NCBI GenBank assembly: GCA_020344215.1
Contig: CP070815.1
Location: 2,275,563 to 2,339,562, forward strand
Source of the DNA: Gemmatimonadota bacterium
Lineage (GTDB): Bacteria > Gemmatimonadota > Gemmatimonadetes > Palauibacterales > KS3-K002
Direction: 5' to 3'
Length of the DNA stretch: 64,000 nt
A model generated the notes under the pieces. The model made no database searches, was not told where the DNA came from, and worked only from the letters and a program-made list of their open reading frames with translations. Positions 7,500-16,721 of this stretch are shown here, piece by piece. The position numbers and the translations under genes are program-made. Position 1 is the stretch's first letter; the number at the start of each line of letters is the position of its first letter.

Positions 7500-9413
7500 T
7501 TAACCCTCCGTCCTGACGTCGAGGGCGCCTTCGTCCCAGCGAACACTGCGTTCCAGTTCCTCGAGGTACCTGGCTTGTTTCGCTTCGTAGTCGACCGAGA
7601 CGGCTCGCAGTTTCGGGTCGATGACCCAATAGAGGAGGAGGCCGCCGGCGAAGGCGCCGAGCGTGATCAGCGCGCCGTCGAGCAGGCCCAGCAGCAGCCG
7701 CGCCACACCGATGATGATCAGTGTATAGACGATCGGTGACAGGACGATGGCGATCCAATCTTCGCGGCTCCAGCCTTCGGCCTCCTCCGGCATCCAGGTC
7801 CGGCGGATCAGCGGTCGGCGGCCGGCCTGTTGGGGCTTCGTTTCCGGGGCGATCAGCCCGCGGCGTTCCGCCTCGCGCTGTACGGGCCCCCACCAGCCCA
7901 GCGGTCGCGTCTGCACGTAGTAGTGGACCAGGTGGTCCATCTTCTCGGGTGCGGTGAGCAAGGTGGCCGGGATGAACACGATGGCGCCCAACGCCATCAG
8001 CAGCCAGAACTGTCCGTGGTCGGGCAGCGACGGTATGACGCCGAACGCCGGAAAGATCCAGACGACCAGCCAGGACACGCCGAGGTTCGCCATCCAGGCG
8101 GCCAGGTAGCCCCAGGCGTTGAAGCGCCACCAGACGACCTGGAGGATGTTGGGCAGCCAGATGCCCGCCATCATCAGCCAGAGCGCGAATATGAGCCAGC
8201 TGGTGATCTCCTCCATCATCAGGCCGTAGAAGAAAGAGCCCAGCAGCAGAACGAAGGTCGCCGCCCGGCCCATCCACACGAGCCGGCGTTCCGAGGCTTT
8301 GGGGTTAACGTAGCGCTGGTAGAGGTCGCGGGTGAAGTAGAGCGCGCCGAGGTTCAGGTGGCTCGATATCGTCGACAGGTGGATCGCCAGGATGGCACCC
8401 ATGAAGACGCCCACCATGCCCACCGGCAAAAGCTCGAAGCCCATCCGGAACCAGCCCAGCTCGTAGTCGGCCACGTCGGCGATGTTGGGCGCCAGGACGA
8501 AGAAGGCGAGGATGACGGCGGCCCAGAGACCGTTGCGTACGAGGGTGAGCGCTCCGCCGGCCCACAGCCCGTAACTCGCATCGCGCACCGTCTTCGCCGA
8601 CTGGATCCGCTGCGCCTCGACGTACCAGTCGATACTCGTGCCCATCCCGAAACCGCCGATTACGGCGATCACCAGCATCGTCAGCCACCAGGCGGCGGGA
8701 AAGTCACCGCTGAACAGGCCCGTGAAAGCGAACATGTCGAGCCGCCACGCTTCGCCCATCTCGATCAGCCGCGCCGAGACCGCACCGGGACCACCCACCG
8801 CCCAGAGGCCGACTACCGTAACGAGCGCGATAGCGAATATCGCCACGATCCCCTGCAGGAAATCGCCCATCACCACGCCCCAGTAACCGGCGGCCAGCGT
8901 GTAGATGGCGGTGATGGCGCTGGGGATCACCAGCCCCACCCAGACCGGCCAGCCGAACACCAGGCTTCCCACTTTGCCCATGGCGATGCCCACCCAGCCG
9001 AGGATGAACATGTTCATGAACACCTGCCATCCTGCCATCCAGCCGCGCAAGAGCTCCGCACCGAGGCCGCCGAACCGCATCACCTGCCATTCCGCCTGCG
9101 TGTAGGCGAGCGAGCGGCGGAAGATGCGGGCGGAGACGAACGAGGCGATCGCGGTCCACGCCGTGAAGAACGTGTACCAGAGGCCGCGCAACCCGTGAGC
9201 GTAGATGACACCCGTCACCCACATCGGCGTGTCCGTCGCCGTGTGGGTGCTGAACACCGACGACGCCGGCAGCCACCAGGGAAGGCCGCGGCCGGCCAGG
9301 AAGAAGTCGGACTCGGAGCGCCGCGCTAGACGGTAAAATAGGAACGCGCCTCCCACCATCAGCAGCAGGAAGGCAGCGGCCCAGAACCAGTCTAATCCTG
9401 TGAAACTGACCAA
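7500..9413 (-). CDS. Sodium:solute symporter (SSS) family transporter
   Basis: 637 aa with about 13-14 hydrophobic segments and the SSS N-terminal pattern (SDFFLAGRGLPWWLPASSVF). A LLTAPE(K) SSS-type segment lies near residue 510. A cytoplasmic linker of about 70 residues is followed by two more helices and an amphipathic, charged C-terminus. The long C-terminal extension resembles SSS subfamilies annotated for sugars or unknown solutes; the substrate cannot be inferred. The start is a TTG at 9413 with no strong ribosome binding site. Two small membrane proteins follow with 3-base spacing and then overlap, suggesting a multi-subunit transporter. An M20 hydrolase lies 290 bases upstream on the same strand. 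Confidence 0.9.
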   Translation of the reverse strand: MVSFTGLDWFWAAAFLLLMVGGAFLFYRLARRSESDFFLAGRGLPWWLPASSVFSTHTATDTPMWVTGVIYAHGLRGLWYTFFTAWTAIASFVSARIFRRSLAYTQAEWQVMRFGGLGAELLRGWMAGWQVFMNMFILGWVGIAMGKVGSLVFGWPVWVGLVIPSAITAIYTLAAGYWGVVMGDFLQGIVAIFAIALVTVVGLWAVGGPGAVSARLIEMGEAWRLDMFAFTGLFSGDFPAAWWLTMLVIAVIGGFGMGTSIDWYVEAQRIQSAKTVRDASYGLWAGGALTLVRNGLWAAVILAFFVLAPNIADVADYELGWFRMGFELLPVGMVGVFMGAILAIHLSTISSHLNLGALYFTRDLYQRYVNPKASERRLVWMGRAATFVLLLGSFFYGLMMEEITSWLIFALWLMMAGIWLPNILQVVWWRFNAWGYLAAWMANLGVSWLVVWIFPAFGVIPSLPDHGQFWLLMALGAIVFIPATLLTAPEKMDHLVHYYVQTRPLGWWGPVQREAERRGLIAPETKPQQAGRRPLIRRTWMPEEAEGWSREDWIAIVLSPIVYTLIIIGVARLLLGLLDGALITLGAFAGGLLLYWVIDPKLRAVSVDYEAKQARYLEELERSVRWDEGALDVRTEG

Positions 9414-9702
9414 CGTGATCGCGAGTTGGATTGGGCGTTGGGTTCGTCAGCGGCGCATCTTACCCGCCCCGCGAGGCCGGTGCAAGATGGTGCGCGGGTG
9501 GTCGGAGCCGGGAGATCGCTCGCTCCGGTCGACTCGGCACTCAGGGTCGGTGCTTCCCGCCAGGATATCGGGCAACTCACCCGCAGGTGTGGCCTGAGAA
9601 TCGGAGCCGGGTCGCTAGAACCAACTCCGCTCGTCGGTCCCCCGGCTCCTCCCAGCCGTCTTGGCCTGTACGACCAGAGGCTGCGATCGTCTTTTTCAGT
9701 AG

Positions 9703-11025
9703 CTAGTTCAGCGCCTCCCGGTCCAGCGCGAGGATCGTCTGCAATAGAACGTTCGCGCCGTTCGCCATGTCCTCCGGGCGAGTGTATTCCTCGGGAGAAT
9801 GACTGATGCCGCCGACGCTGGGGACGAAGATCATCCCGGTCGGCGCGATGCGGGCCATGTCCTGAGCGTCGTGGCCCGCCCCGCTCGGCATCAGCTGATA
9901 GCTGAGGCCGAGTTGCTCGCCGGTCTCGGCGATCACCCGCCGGATGCGCGGATCCGTCGGCGCCGGAACCGCGCTGACGTCGAGATGCGAAAAGGAAAAG
10001 CGCGTCCCACTTTCGCCGGCGATGCGCTCAGCCTCCGCTCTTATCTCCGCGAACAGCGAGCGGATCGTCTCGGCGGATAGGTCGCGAAGTTCGAGGCTCA
10101 TCACCACGCGACCGGGGATGACGTTGGGAGCGCCAGGCTCGGCCCGGATTCGCCCGACCGTGCCGACATGCCGGCCGGGGGTCCCGGTGACGATCTCGTT
10201 CACCGCGATGATCAGGCGGGCGGCGGCGAGCAGCGCATCGGCCCGCTGGTCCATCGGTGTGGTGCCCGCATGGTTGGCGAAGCCGTCGATCGTCACATCC
10301 CACCACTCGATGCCGACGATCCCCTCGACGACCCCGATCTCGACCCCCTGCGAGTCGAGGCTGCCACCCTGCTCGATGTGAAGCTCGATGAACGCCGCTA
10401 TCTCACCTTCCCAGCGCCTCGCTTCGTCGAGGCGATCCGGGTCGCCGCCCAGGAAGCGGATGCCCTCGCGAATCGTCTTGCCGCTGTGGGTGACGGCGGC
10501 GAGGGCGTCCGGCGTCAGCGTCCCGATGACGGCCCGGCTGCCCGTCAGGCCGCCCTCCTCGTCGACGAAGACTATGACCTCGAGGGGATGGCGGGTCTTG
10601 ATATCGTTCTCGCGCAGGACCTCGGCGCATTCGATGGCGGCGATCACCCCGAGGTCGCCGTCGTAGTTGCCGCCGTGGGGCACGGCGTCGATGTGCGACC
10701 CGAACATGATGCTGCGAGCCTCTGGGTCCCGGCCCTCGCGCCGGCCGATGATGTTGCCGGCCGCATCGAGGCGCACCGCGAGACCCGCTTCGCGCATTAG
10801 GGAAATAATGTACTCTCTGCCCTGGACGTCGGCATCGCTGAAGGCCACCCGGCCGTTGCTGCCGTCCGGGTTCCGGCCGAACTCCGACAGTTCATGGATG
10901 CGCCGCTCGATCCTTTCCGCGTCGACACGCAGATCCTCGAGAGCGGGCTGGGCACTGAGCGCCCGCGGCGCCCCCGCGAAGATCAGGACAAGCGGAACGC
11001 TGACCAACAGGATGTGACGCATCAT
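9703..11025 (-). CDS. Secreted M20-family amidohydrolase (N-carbamoyl-L-amino acid hydrolase/allantoate amidohydrolase-like)
   Basis: 440 aa with a signal peptide (about residues 1-25). Metal and catalytic motifs are GSHIDAVPHGGNYDG, VDEEGG, ELHIEQG and the substrate or metal segment GAGHDAQDMA. The dimerisation insert includes FANHAGTTPM. The hydantoinase/carbamoylase subfamily (TIGR01879) hydrolyses N-carbamoyl amino acids or ureides; here the signal peptide indicates export, which is uncommon in that family. The start at 11025 has GGGAG 7 bases upstream. It may act with the downstream symporter to import the product (inference). Confidence 0.9.
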   Translation of the reverse strand: MMRHILLVSVPLVLIFAGAPRALSAQPALEDLRVDAERIERRIHELSEFGRNPDGSNGRVAFSDADVQGREYIISLMREAGLAVRLDAAGNIIGRREGRDPEARSIMFGSHIDAVPHGGNYDGDLGVIAAIECAEVLRENDIKTRHPLEVIVFVDEEGGLTGSRAVIGTLTPDALAAVTHSGKTIREGIRFLGGDPDRLDEARRWEGEIAAFIELHIEQGGSLDSQGVEIGVVEGIVGIEWWDVTIDGFANHAGTTPMDQRADALLAAARLIIAVNEIVTGTPGRHVGTVGRIRAEPGAPNVIPGRVVMSLELRDLSAETIRSLFAEIRAEAERIAGESGTRFSFSHLDVSAVPAPTDPRIRRVIAETGEQLGLSYQLMPSGAGHDAQDMARIAPTGMIFVPSVGGISHSPEEYTRPEDMANGANVLLQTILALDREALN

Positions 11026-11116
11026 CTCACGACTCCCGGTTTCTGGCATTAGATCGTCGCTGAATGTACTTGCAGGCCGGGAGGCGGGCAAAATAGCTTG
11101 TCGTCAGGAGGTTATC

Positions 11117-11863
11117 ATGAGAAAGCGCGCATTCACATCGCTCGCCTCGATCCTGCTGATTCTGGTCACCGGTTGCGAGGCGAACGGGCAGGCGACCTTC
11201 CAGCAGGACGTCATCCCGACCGCCGCGGGTGAGCTGACCATCACCTTCGTCGGCCACGGCACCCTGATGTTCCGCTTCGACGGCAAGGTGATCCACGTGG
11301 ATCCGGTGGGACGAGAGGCGGACTACAGCACGATGCCGGACGCCGATCTCGTGCTGGTCACGCACGAGCACGGCGACCACCTCGATCCCGACGCGATCGC
11401 GGCGATCAGGACGGAGGAGACGGTTGTCATCTACTCGCGGTCCTGCGAGGGCAGAGTGGACGGCGCCATCGTGATGGAGAACGGTGAGACGCGAACGGAG
11501 CATGGGATCGGCATCGAGGCGATTCCCGCCTACAACCTCGTGCACATGCGGCCGACCGGGCAGCCCTATCACCCGAAGGGCAACGGCAACGGGTACGTCA
11601 TCACGTTCGGGGACAAACGCGTCTTCGTAGCCGGCGATACGGAGAACGCACCCGAGATGATGGCGCTCGAGGACATCGATATCGCCTTTCTACCGATGAA
11701 CCTGCCGTACACCATGACGCCGGAGATGGTGGCCGAAGCGGCGCGGGCGTTCCGACCCAAGATCCTCTATCCCTACCACTTCGGCAGGACGGACCCGGAC
11801 GAGCTCGTGAAGCTGCTGGAGGGGGTGGAGGGGATCGAGGTCCGCATCAGAGAGATGAGCTAG
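11117..11863 (+). CDS. MBL-fold metal-dependent hydrolase lipoprotein (UlaG-like)
   Basis: 248 aa. The signal peptide has a lipobox (LVTGC, Cys20), so the protein is likely anchored in the envelope. The metallo-beta-lactamase motif is THEHGDHLDP, with later ligands in the FVAGDTE and YPYHFGRTD segments. It resembles UlaG/YcbJ-like lactonases and N-acyl hydrolases used as general MBL hydrolases. The ATG at 11117 has GGAGG. It is divergent from the M20 gene, with 91 bases between the starts, so both promoters lie in that gap. Confidence 0.88.
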   Translation: MRKRAFTSLASILLILVTGCEANGQATFQQDVIPTAAGELTITFVGHGTLMFRFDGKVIHVDPVGREADYSTMPDADLVLVTHEHGDHLDPDAIAAIRTEETVVIYSRSCEGRVDGAIVMENGETRTEHGIGIEAIPAYNLVHMRPTGQPYHPKGNGNGYVITFGDKRVFVAGDTENAPEMMALEDIDIAFLPMNLPYTMTPEMVAEAARAFRPKILYPYHFGRTDPDELVKLLEGVEGIEVRIREMS

Positions 11864-12035
11864 CGGGGTCGCCGGTGGCGGAGGGCCGGTTTGCCCCGGG
11901 GGGCGCACCGGCCCATCTTACCGCGAAGTCACATCCCGGTTTCTGGCCCCATCCAGGTCCTGACGGGCCTCCGGTCCGGACGGACTTACCAGAGCGGTAT
12001 CCCCTGGACGCAACATACGGAAAGACGAGCGAGCT

Positions 12036-13202
12036 ATGATCGAGGAACTCTACACCCCTAAGCAGATCGAACTCAGGGGGCGCTCCCGGGAGCTGGCGGA
12101 GACGACGATGCGGCCCCTCGCCGCCAAGTACGACGTAGCTCAGGAGTACCCTTGGGAGGTTCAGAAGGCGGTCAAGGAAGCGGGGCTCTCTGGTGTCTGG
12201 ATCCCCGAAGAGTACGGTGGGCTGGGCGGCGGTGTGCTCGACCTGTGTATAGTGGTCGAGGAGTTCTCACGCGCCTGCGGCGGCATGGGCGTCGCCTTCG
12301 CGGTGAACGCACTGGGGTCGTTTCCCATCATCGTCGGCGGAACCGACGAGCAGCAGGAGCGCTTTCTTCCCGGCATCGCGGCGGGAGAGAAGCTCGTCGC
12401 CTTTGGGCTGTCGGAGGGGAAGGCCGGGTCGGATGCGGGATCTATGATCACCCGCGCCGAGCGCGATGGTGATGTCTACGTGCTCAACGGCGAAAAGAAG
12501 TGGAACACCAACGGCGCCGTCGCGTCGCTGAACACGATCTTTGCGGTCACCGAGCCGGGTCGCGGAGCGCGCGGCATCTCCGGCTTTGTCGTCGAGAAGG
12601 AGACGCCGGGCTACCGCGTGGGCAAGCATGAGGACAAGATGGGGATCCGCTGTGTGCCTGTGGTCGAGATCCACCTGGAAGGCTGCCGGGTGCCCGCAGA
12701 TAATCTGCTGGGCGGTAAAGAGGGGCGCGGCTTCAAGCACGCCATGATCACCCTCGACCGGGCTCGCCCCGGCGTCGCGGCGCAGGCGGTGGGACTCGCC
12801 CAGGGCGCGCTCGACTTGGCCATGGAGTATACCCACGAGCGTCAGCAGTTCGGCCAGTCGGTCAGCTCGTTCCAGGGGGTCCAGTGGATGTTTGCCGACA
12901 TGGCGACGCAGATCGAGGCAGCCCGCCAGCTCGTACACACCGCCGCCCGCACCATCGATTCGGGGCACAAGAACATCAGTAAGGTCTCTGCGATGTGCAA
13001 GCTGTTTGCCACCGACGTCGCTATGAAGGTGACGACCGACTGCGTCCAGCTGTTCGGCGGCTACGGTTACTGCAAGGACTACCCGATCGAGAAGTACATG
13101 CGTGACGCGAAGATCACTCAGATCTACGAGGGCACGAACCAGATCCAGCGCCTGGTGATCGCGCGTAACCTGTTGCGCGAGGCGGCGAGCGAGTCCAGCT
13201 AA
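12036..13202 (+). CDS. Acyl-CoA dehydrogenase
   Basis: 388 aa, full length for the family. The FAD-binding middle domain contains FGLSEGKAGSD and EKKWNTNG, and the C-terminal domain contains the RQQFGQSVSSFQ helix, QLFGGYGYCKDYP and the catalytic Glu in IYEGTNQIQR. It oxidises acyl-CoA thioesters at the alpha-beta bond and passes electrons to ETF. The chain-length class cannot be set from sequence; the pattern is closest to short- or medium-chain enzymes. It is monocistronic, with a strong terminator right after the stop. Confidence 0.95.
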   Translation: MIEELYTPKQIELRGRSRELAETTMRPLAAKYDVAQEYPWEVQKAVKEAGLSGVWIPEEYGGLGGGVLDLCIVVEEFSRACGGMGVAFAVNALGSFPIIVGGTDEQQERFLPGIAAGEKLVAFGLSEGKAGSDAGSMITRAERDGDVYVLNGEKKWNTNGAVASLNTIFAVTEPGRGARGISGFVVEKETPGYRVGKHEDKMGIRCVPVVEIHLEGCRVPADNLLGGKEGRGFKHAMITLDRARPGVAAQAVGLAQGALDLAMEYTHERQQFGQSVSSFQGVQWMFADMATQIEAARQLVHTAARTIDSGHKNISKVSAMCKLFATDVAMKVTTDCVQLFGGYGYCKDYPIEKYMRDAKITQIYEGTNQIQRLVIARNLLREAASESS

Positions 13203-13225
13203 GTCCATCAGGATCACCATGCAAG

Positions 13226-13260
13226 AGCCCGGGCGCTCGAAGCGAGCACCCGGGCTTTCC
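13226..13260 (+). terminator. Rho-independent terminator of acyl-CoA dehydrogenase
   Basis: A 14-bp stem with one mismatch (AGCCCGGGCGCTCG with CGAGCACCCGGGCT) and an AAG loop, followed by TTTCC, starting 23 bases after the stop codon. Confidence 0.85.
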
Positions 13261-13480
13261 TGCTGCTTGTTGCCTCACCGAGGCGGTGCCCCGATATTGG
13301 CAACTCTAACACAACTGAGGACCCGGGAAGCCTGGCCCCACTGCGAGGGGGGCTCTCCTTATGCTATTCCGCACCTGGAGCCGCAAACCGCGGAGACTGC
13401 TGTTCCTGCGGCCTGCGGCGCGCCCTGGAAGGCAGATCAACAGGACCACGCTCCCAAGCCACCCATCTCAGGAGGTTTAC

Positions 13481-14986
13481 ATGAGAGCATCGAGCAAACC
13501 GGTCATCGCGATTCTGGCGCTCCTGCCCCTGGCGGGATGTCAGCAAGAGCAGGCGGGCAGAATGGAGATGGCGACGGCCGATGTCGTCATGACCATGCCC
13601 GTCACGACGTCGTCGGAAGAGGCGATGCAGGACTTCATGCGCGGTCAGCATGCCATGGACATGGGGAGGAGGACAGAGGAAGCGAACGCGCACTTCAGGC
13701 AAGCGGTCGAGAAAGACCCCCAGTTCTGCATGGCGTATCTACGGATCGCCAACACCGCCCAGTCGCCTGAAGAGTTCCGCACGAACCTGGAGACCGCGGC
13801 CGGCCTGGCCGAGGGCGCCAGCGAGGCGGAGCGGCTGCTCGTCGATATCGCCCAGAAAGGGCTCGAGAACAACGTGCAGGGGCAGTTGCAGTCGGCGGAG
13901 CGGCTAGTCGAGATCGAGTCGGCGAGCCCGCGTGCCTGGCTGGCGCTGGCCGGGGTCCAGGCGACGCTGGGCCAGAACGTCGAATCGCGCGCCGCCATGA
14001 CGAGGGCGACGGAGCTGGCGCCGGAGCTGGTCCCGGCGTACGTCCAGCTTGCGAACTCCTATCTGTTCCTCGATCCGAAGGATTTCACCCGGGCCGAGGA
14101 GTACGCGCAGCGTGCGGTGGAGCTCGCGCCCGGCGAGCCGATGCCGCACGACATGCTGGGCGACGTCTACCGTGCGCAGAATGAGCTCGAGCAGGCTCGC
14201 GACGCGTACACGCGGGCGGCCGAGCTGGATCCGACGAACGGCTCGCCGCTCCAGCAGCGGGGCCACGTGAACTCGTTCCTGGGTAACTACGACGAGGCGC
14301 GCGCCGACTACGACGCTGCTATCGCCCTCGGTACGCCGAACGAGCAGGCGAGTTACGCGGTATACCGAGCGCATGTCAGCGTGTATGCCGGTGATCCGCA
14401 GGCCGCCATCGATGAGCTAAACGAGCACCTGCAGGCGATCGATGGGATGAACGTTCCCAACGCACGGGGCGCGAAGATCTTCGCGCTGTCGACCGCGGCG
14501 TTCATCGCGCTGCACCACCGGATGTTCGAAGTGACGGAACACGCGCTCCAGCAGGAAGCAGCGCTCAGGATGGAGCTGGCGGACGAGTTCGGCACGGACC
14601 GGGTCCGCCGTTTTCAGCTGGGCGTTATGGCGTTGAATGAGGGCTGGCTCGCCGCCTTCCGGGGCGACTACGCGACGGCCAGCGCGAAGGCGCAGGAGTA
14701 CATGGAGCTGGTCGAGCCCGACCAGAACCCGCGGAAGCACGAGCCGGCCCACGATCTGCTGGGTCAGATCGAGCTATTGCAGGGTAATCACGAGGCGGCG
14801 CTCGCCCACTTCGAGCAGGGCGTCCCCACCGACATCTACATGACTTACATGAAGGCCGTGGCGCACGAGGGCGCCGGCAACGCAGAGCAGGCGCGCGAGC
14901 TGTACGAGACGGTGGCGCGCTACAACTTCAACAACGTTGGCTACGCTCTGGTAAGAGCTGACGCCATCGCCAAGATCTCCGGTTGA
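13481..14986 (+). CDS. TPR-repeat lipoprotein
   Basis: 501 aa. The signal peptide ends in a lipobox (PLAGC, Cys20). Tandem tetratricopeptide repeats cover most of the protein, with typical WLALAGVQATLG, AEEYAQRAVELAPGEP and ARDAYTRAAELDPTNG units. Such proteins scaffold complexes at the membrane; no enzymatic domain is present. The start at 13481 is favoured by GGAGG 7 bases upstream and by the signal peptide; an upstream in-frame ATG at 13361 lacks both. Confidence 0.88.
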   Translation: MRASSKPVIAILALLPLAGCQQEQAGRMEMATADVVMTMPVTTSSEEAMQDFMRGQHAMDMGRRTEEANAHFRQAVEKDPQFCMAYLRIANTAQSPEEFRTNLETAAGLAEGASEAERLLVDIAQKGLENNVQGQLQSAERLVEIESASPRAWLALAGVQATLGQNVESRAAMTRATELAPELVPAYVQLANSYLFLDPKDFTRAEEYAQRAVELAPGEPMPHDMLGDVYRAQNELEQARDAYTRAAELDPTNGSPLQQRGHVNSFLGNYDEARADYDAAIALGTPNEQASYAVYRAHVSVYAGDPQAAIDELNEHLQAIDGMNVPNARGAKIFALSTAAFIALHHRMFEVTEHALQQEAALRMELADEFGTDRVRRFQLGVMALNEGWLAAFRGDYATASAKAQEYMELVEPDQNPRKHEPAHDLLGQIELLQGNHEAALAHFEQGVPTDIYMTYMKAVAHEGAGNAEQARELYETVARYNFNNVGYALVRADAIAKISG

Positions 14987-15003
14987 GCCCAGCCGGCTAA
15001 AGC

Positions 15004-15044
15004 CGAGCCCCAGTGGACAGTACAGCGTCGGCTGGGGCTCGTTC
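15004..15044 (+). terminator. Probable terminator after TPR lipoprotein
   Basis: CGAGCCCCAG (15004-15013) pairs perfectly with CTGGGGCTCG (15032-15041) across an 18-base loop. Only two T follow, so efficiency is uncertain. It begins 18 bases after the stop codon. Confidence 0.5.
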
Positions 15045-15130
15045 CATAGGGCGGCTCCTTGGCACGTGCCCTGCGCTTGGGAAGCGGTTGACGGGGCTTG
15101 CCTGATAGTTGGTCGCGCTAGGTCACGAGA

Positions 15131-15163
15131 GAAAGGGCCACCCCGATCTGATCGAGGTGGCCC
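15131..15163 (-). terminator. Terminator of the cold-shock gene
   Basis: GGGCCACC/GGTGGCCC with additional CGATC/GATCG pairing forms a hairpin. Read on the minus strand it is followed by TTTCTC, 27 bases beyond the cold-shock stop codon. Confidence 0.75.
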
Positions 15164-15190
15164 CATTCTAGAGCGTAGTGAGTACAGACT

Positions 15191-15403
15191 TCAGCTGCCT
15201 AGCCTGACCACGTTCTGGGCCGCTGGGCCCTTGTCGCCCTGAACGATATCGAATTCCACGCGCTCACCCTCGCTGAGGCTCTTGAACCCTTCGGCCTGGA
15301 TGGCGGTGTGGTGGACGAAGCAGTCCTTTTCGCCGCCCTCGGGCGTGATGAACCCGAAGCCCTTGCTGTCGTTGAACCACTTCACTGTCCCGGTAGTACG
15401 CAT
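15191..15403 (-). CDS. CspA-family cold-shock protein
   Basis: 70 aa, a complete single cold-shock domain. RNP1 (KGFGFI) and RNP2 (DCFVHHTAI) are present, with [12 protein letters not shown] at the start and GPAAQNVV at the end. It binds single-stranded RNA or DNA and acts as an RNA chaperone. The ATG at 15403 has AGGAG. An upstream in-frame start at 15445 would add a non-family N-terminus. The upstream 150-bp leader contains a strong nested hairpin that could be regulatory. Confidence 0.95.
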   Translation of the reverse strand: MRTTGTVKWFNDSKGFGFITPEGGEKDCFVHHTAIQAEGFKSLSEGERVEFDIVQGDKGPAAQNVVRLGS

Positions 15404-15551
15404 CTGCCGTGCTCCTTTTGTTGTGTTGTGGTCGGAGTCCGGCACTGCCGCACTTACCGACTACATGTTGTCGCGCGGACCTTGCCCCCGCGCCGGGCAC
15501 ACGCCCGGGTGGCCAGCATACAGCTGACACAGCCACTGGGGCGTTCCTTCT

Positions 15552-15608
15552 GAACACCAAAAAGGGACCTGCGCGTGAGCCAGGTCCCTCAAGGTGTCGC
15601 TGGTGTTC
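15552..15608 (-). repeat. Nested inverted repeat in the csp upstream region
   Basis: An outer 8-bp pair GAACACCA/TGGTGTTC (15552-15559, 15601-15608) encloses a 9-bp pair AGGGACCTG/CAGGTCCCT (15563-15571, 15581-15589). Read on the minus strand the inner hairpin is followed by TTTTT, as in an intrinsic terminator or attenuator ahead of the cold-shock gene. The rest of the 528-bp gap 15404-15931 shows no convincing gene. Confidence 0.6.
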
Positions 15609-15931
15609 TCAGCGACTGAAGGATAGCAGTGTATCGCTCCTTGTCAACGGTGCTCCCCAAGTCAGCCCAGGGAGGGCGCGTGCCGGGCCAGGTCGGCGTG
15701 GCACTCGGAACGACCCGGCCCTAACCGGGTACATCCTCGTTGGCGCCGTGTGGGACCGCAGTGCCCACGGGGCTGCTCAATTCCCAAGCCCTTGGCGGGC
15801 TTAGGTTTCCGTCGCCTTCTCCCCGACTTTCTCGAATCCCCGGGATCCCTGCCGGCCGGCGGCGGCGCCGCGAGGGCGCGGCACGACGACATCCAACACC
15901 CCTGTTTGGTGGAAGGCGAGGAGGCTGATTG

Positions 15932-16525
15932 ATGGCTAGGAAGGTGAAGCGCCTAAGGTGCCCGGTCTGCGACGGCGGAGACATGCAGAAGATCAGTCCG
16001 TCGGCGGAGACCGAGCTGATACTCGACTACTGTGACAAGTGCGGCGGCATGTGGTTCGAGTCGGGAGAGGTGCGGCAGCTGCGCTTCTGCCCCCCGGAGG
16101 TTGTGAGCAGCCTGATCTCGATCAAGAAGCAGCTCTACGCGGTGGAGTGCGAGCCATGCGGTCACCTTATGGCCCGTAACGCGGCCGAGTGTCCGGCCTG
16201 CGGCCATCAGAACGTCATCACTTGTCCGCGCTGCGCTATCAAGTTGGAGCGGGTTCGGGGCGAGAATTTTGCGCTCGATGTTTGCCAGACCTGCAGGGGC
16301 GTCTGGTTCGACAACATAGATCTCTCCGCAGTCTGGAATCTCCAGTTCGAGAGTTTGTCGAGATCTGGGGAGCGCGACGAAGACGAGATCACGGAGGACA
16401 CCGTGATCGCCGTCCTGCGTTCCGGCAAGGATGATAAGCTCCAACCCGGTGACGGCAAAGGCTCGCGTGACGTGTTCGGGTCGATTGCCGATACGATCGG
16501 GGAGATATTCTCGTCTTCCGATTAG
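15932..16525 (+). CDS. Twin TFIIB-type zinc-ribbon protein
   Basis: 197 aa. Two zinc-ribbon units of the zf-TFIIB type: CPVCDGG...YCDKCGGMWFESGE near the N-terminus and CPRCAIKLE...VCQTCRGVWFDNID later, with another CEPCGH...CPACGH ribbon between. The GGMWFE and GVWFD endings are characteristic of this bacterial family (COG3809). A role in metal binding or protein interaction is likely, but no pathway is known. The ATG at 15932 has GAGGAGG 7 bases upstream. An acidic tail follows the second ribbon. Confidence 0.85.
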   Translation: MARKVKRLRCPVCDGGDMQKISPSAETELILDYCDKCGGMWFESGEVRQLRFCPPEVVSSLISIKKQLYAVECEPCGHLMARNAAECPACGHQNVITCPRCAIKLERVRGENFALDVCQTCRGVWFDNIDLSAVWNLQFESLSRSGERDEDEITEDTVIAVLRSGKDDKLQPGDGKGSRDVFGSIADTIGEIFSSSD

Positions 16526-16568
16526 CCCGTCGAAGGTCGCTCTGCGAGGGCTGCGACGCCACCCACAG

Positions 16569-16608
16569 AGCCCTGCCCGGCCGCCAGAGCCGGGCAGGGC
16601 TTCTTCTT
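16569..16608 (+). terminator. Rho-independent terminator after zinc-ribbon gene
   Basis: A perfect 13-bp stem AGCCCTGCCCGGC/GCCGGGCAGGGCT is followed by TTCTTCTT, 43 bases past the stop codon. Confidence 0.9.
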
Positions 16609-16721
16609 GCCCCCGTCGTCGGGGTGCCTTCCTGGCGGATGCGGCCACGATATCGCAAACTAAGAGCTGCGACGTTAGAGTATTAAGGAGCGAGCGGCGA
16701 TTCTACTGCAAAGGGGGTGCA

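Noticed and set aside
7830..9329. 499-aa plus-strand frame opposite the symporter
   Set aside because: It is antisense to a clear SSS transporter, is rich in His, Arg and Asp without domains, and is explained by the G/C third-position bias of the real gene.
11864..12035. Possible riboswitch in the leader of the acyl-CoA dehydrogenase gene
   Set aside because: GC-rich with several short palindromes, but no conserved riboswitch core or terminator/antiterminator pair is visible.
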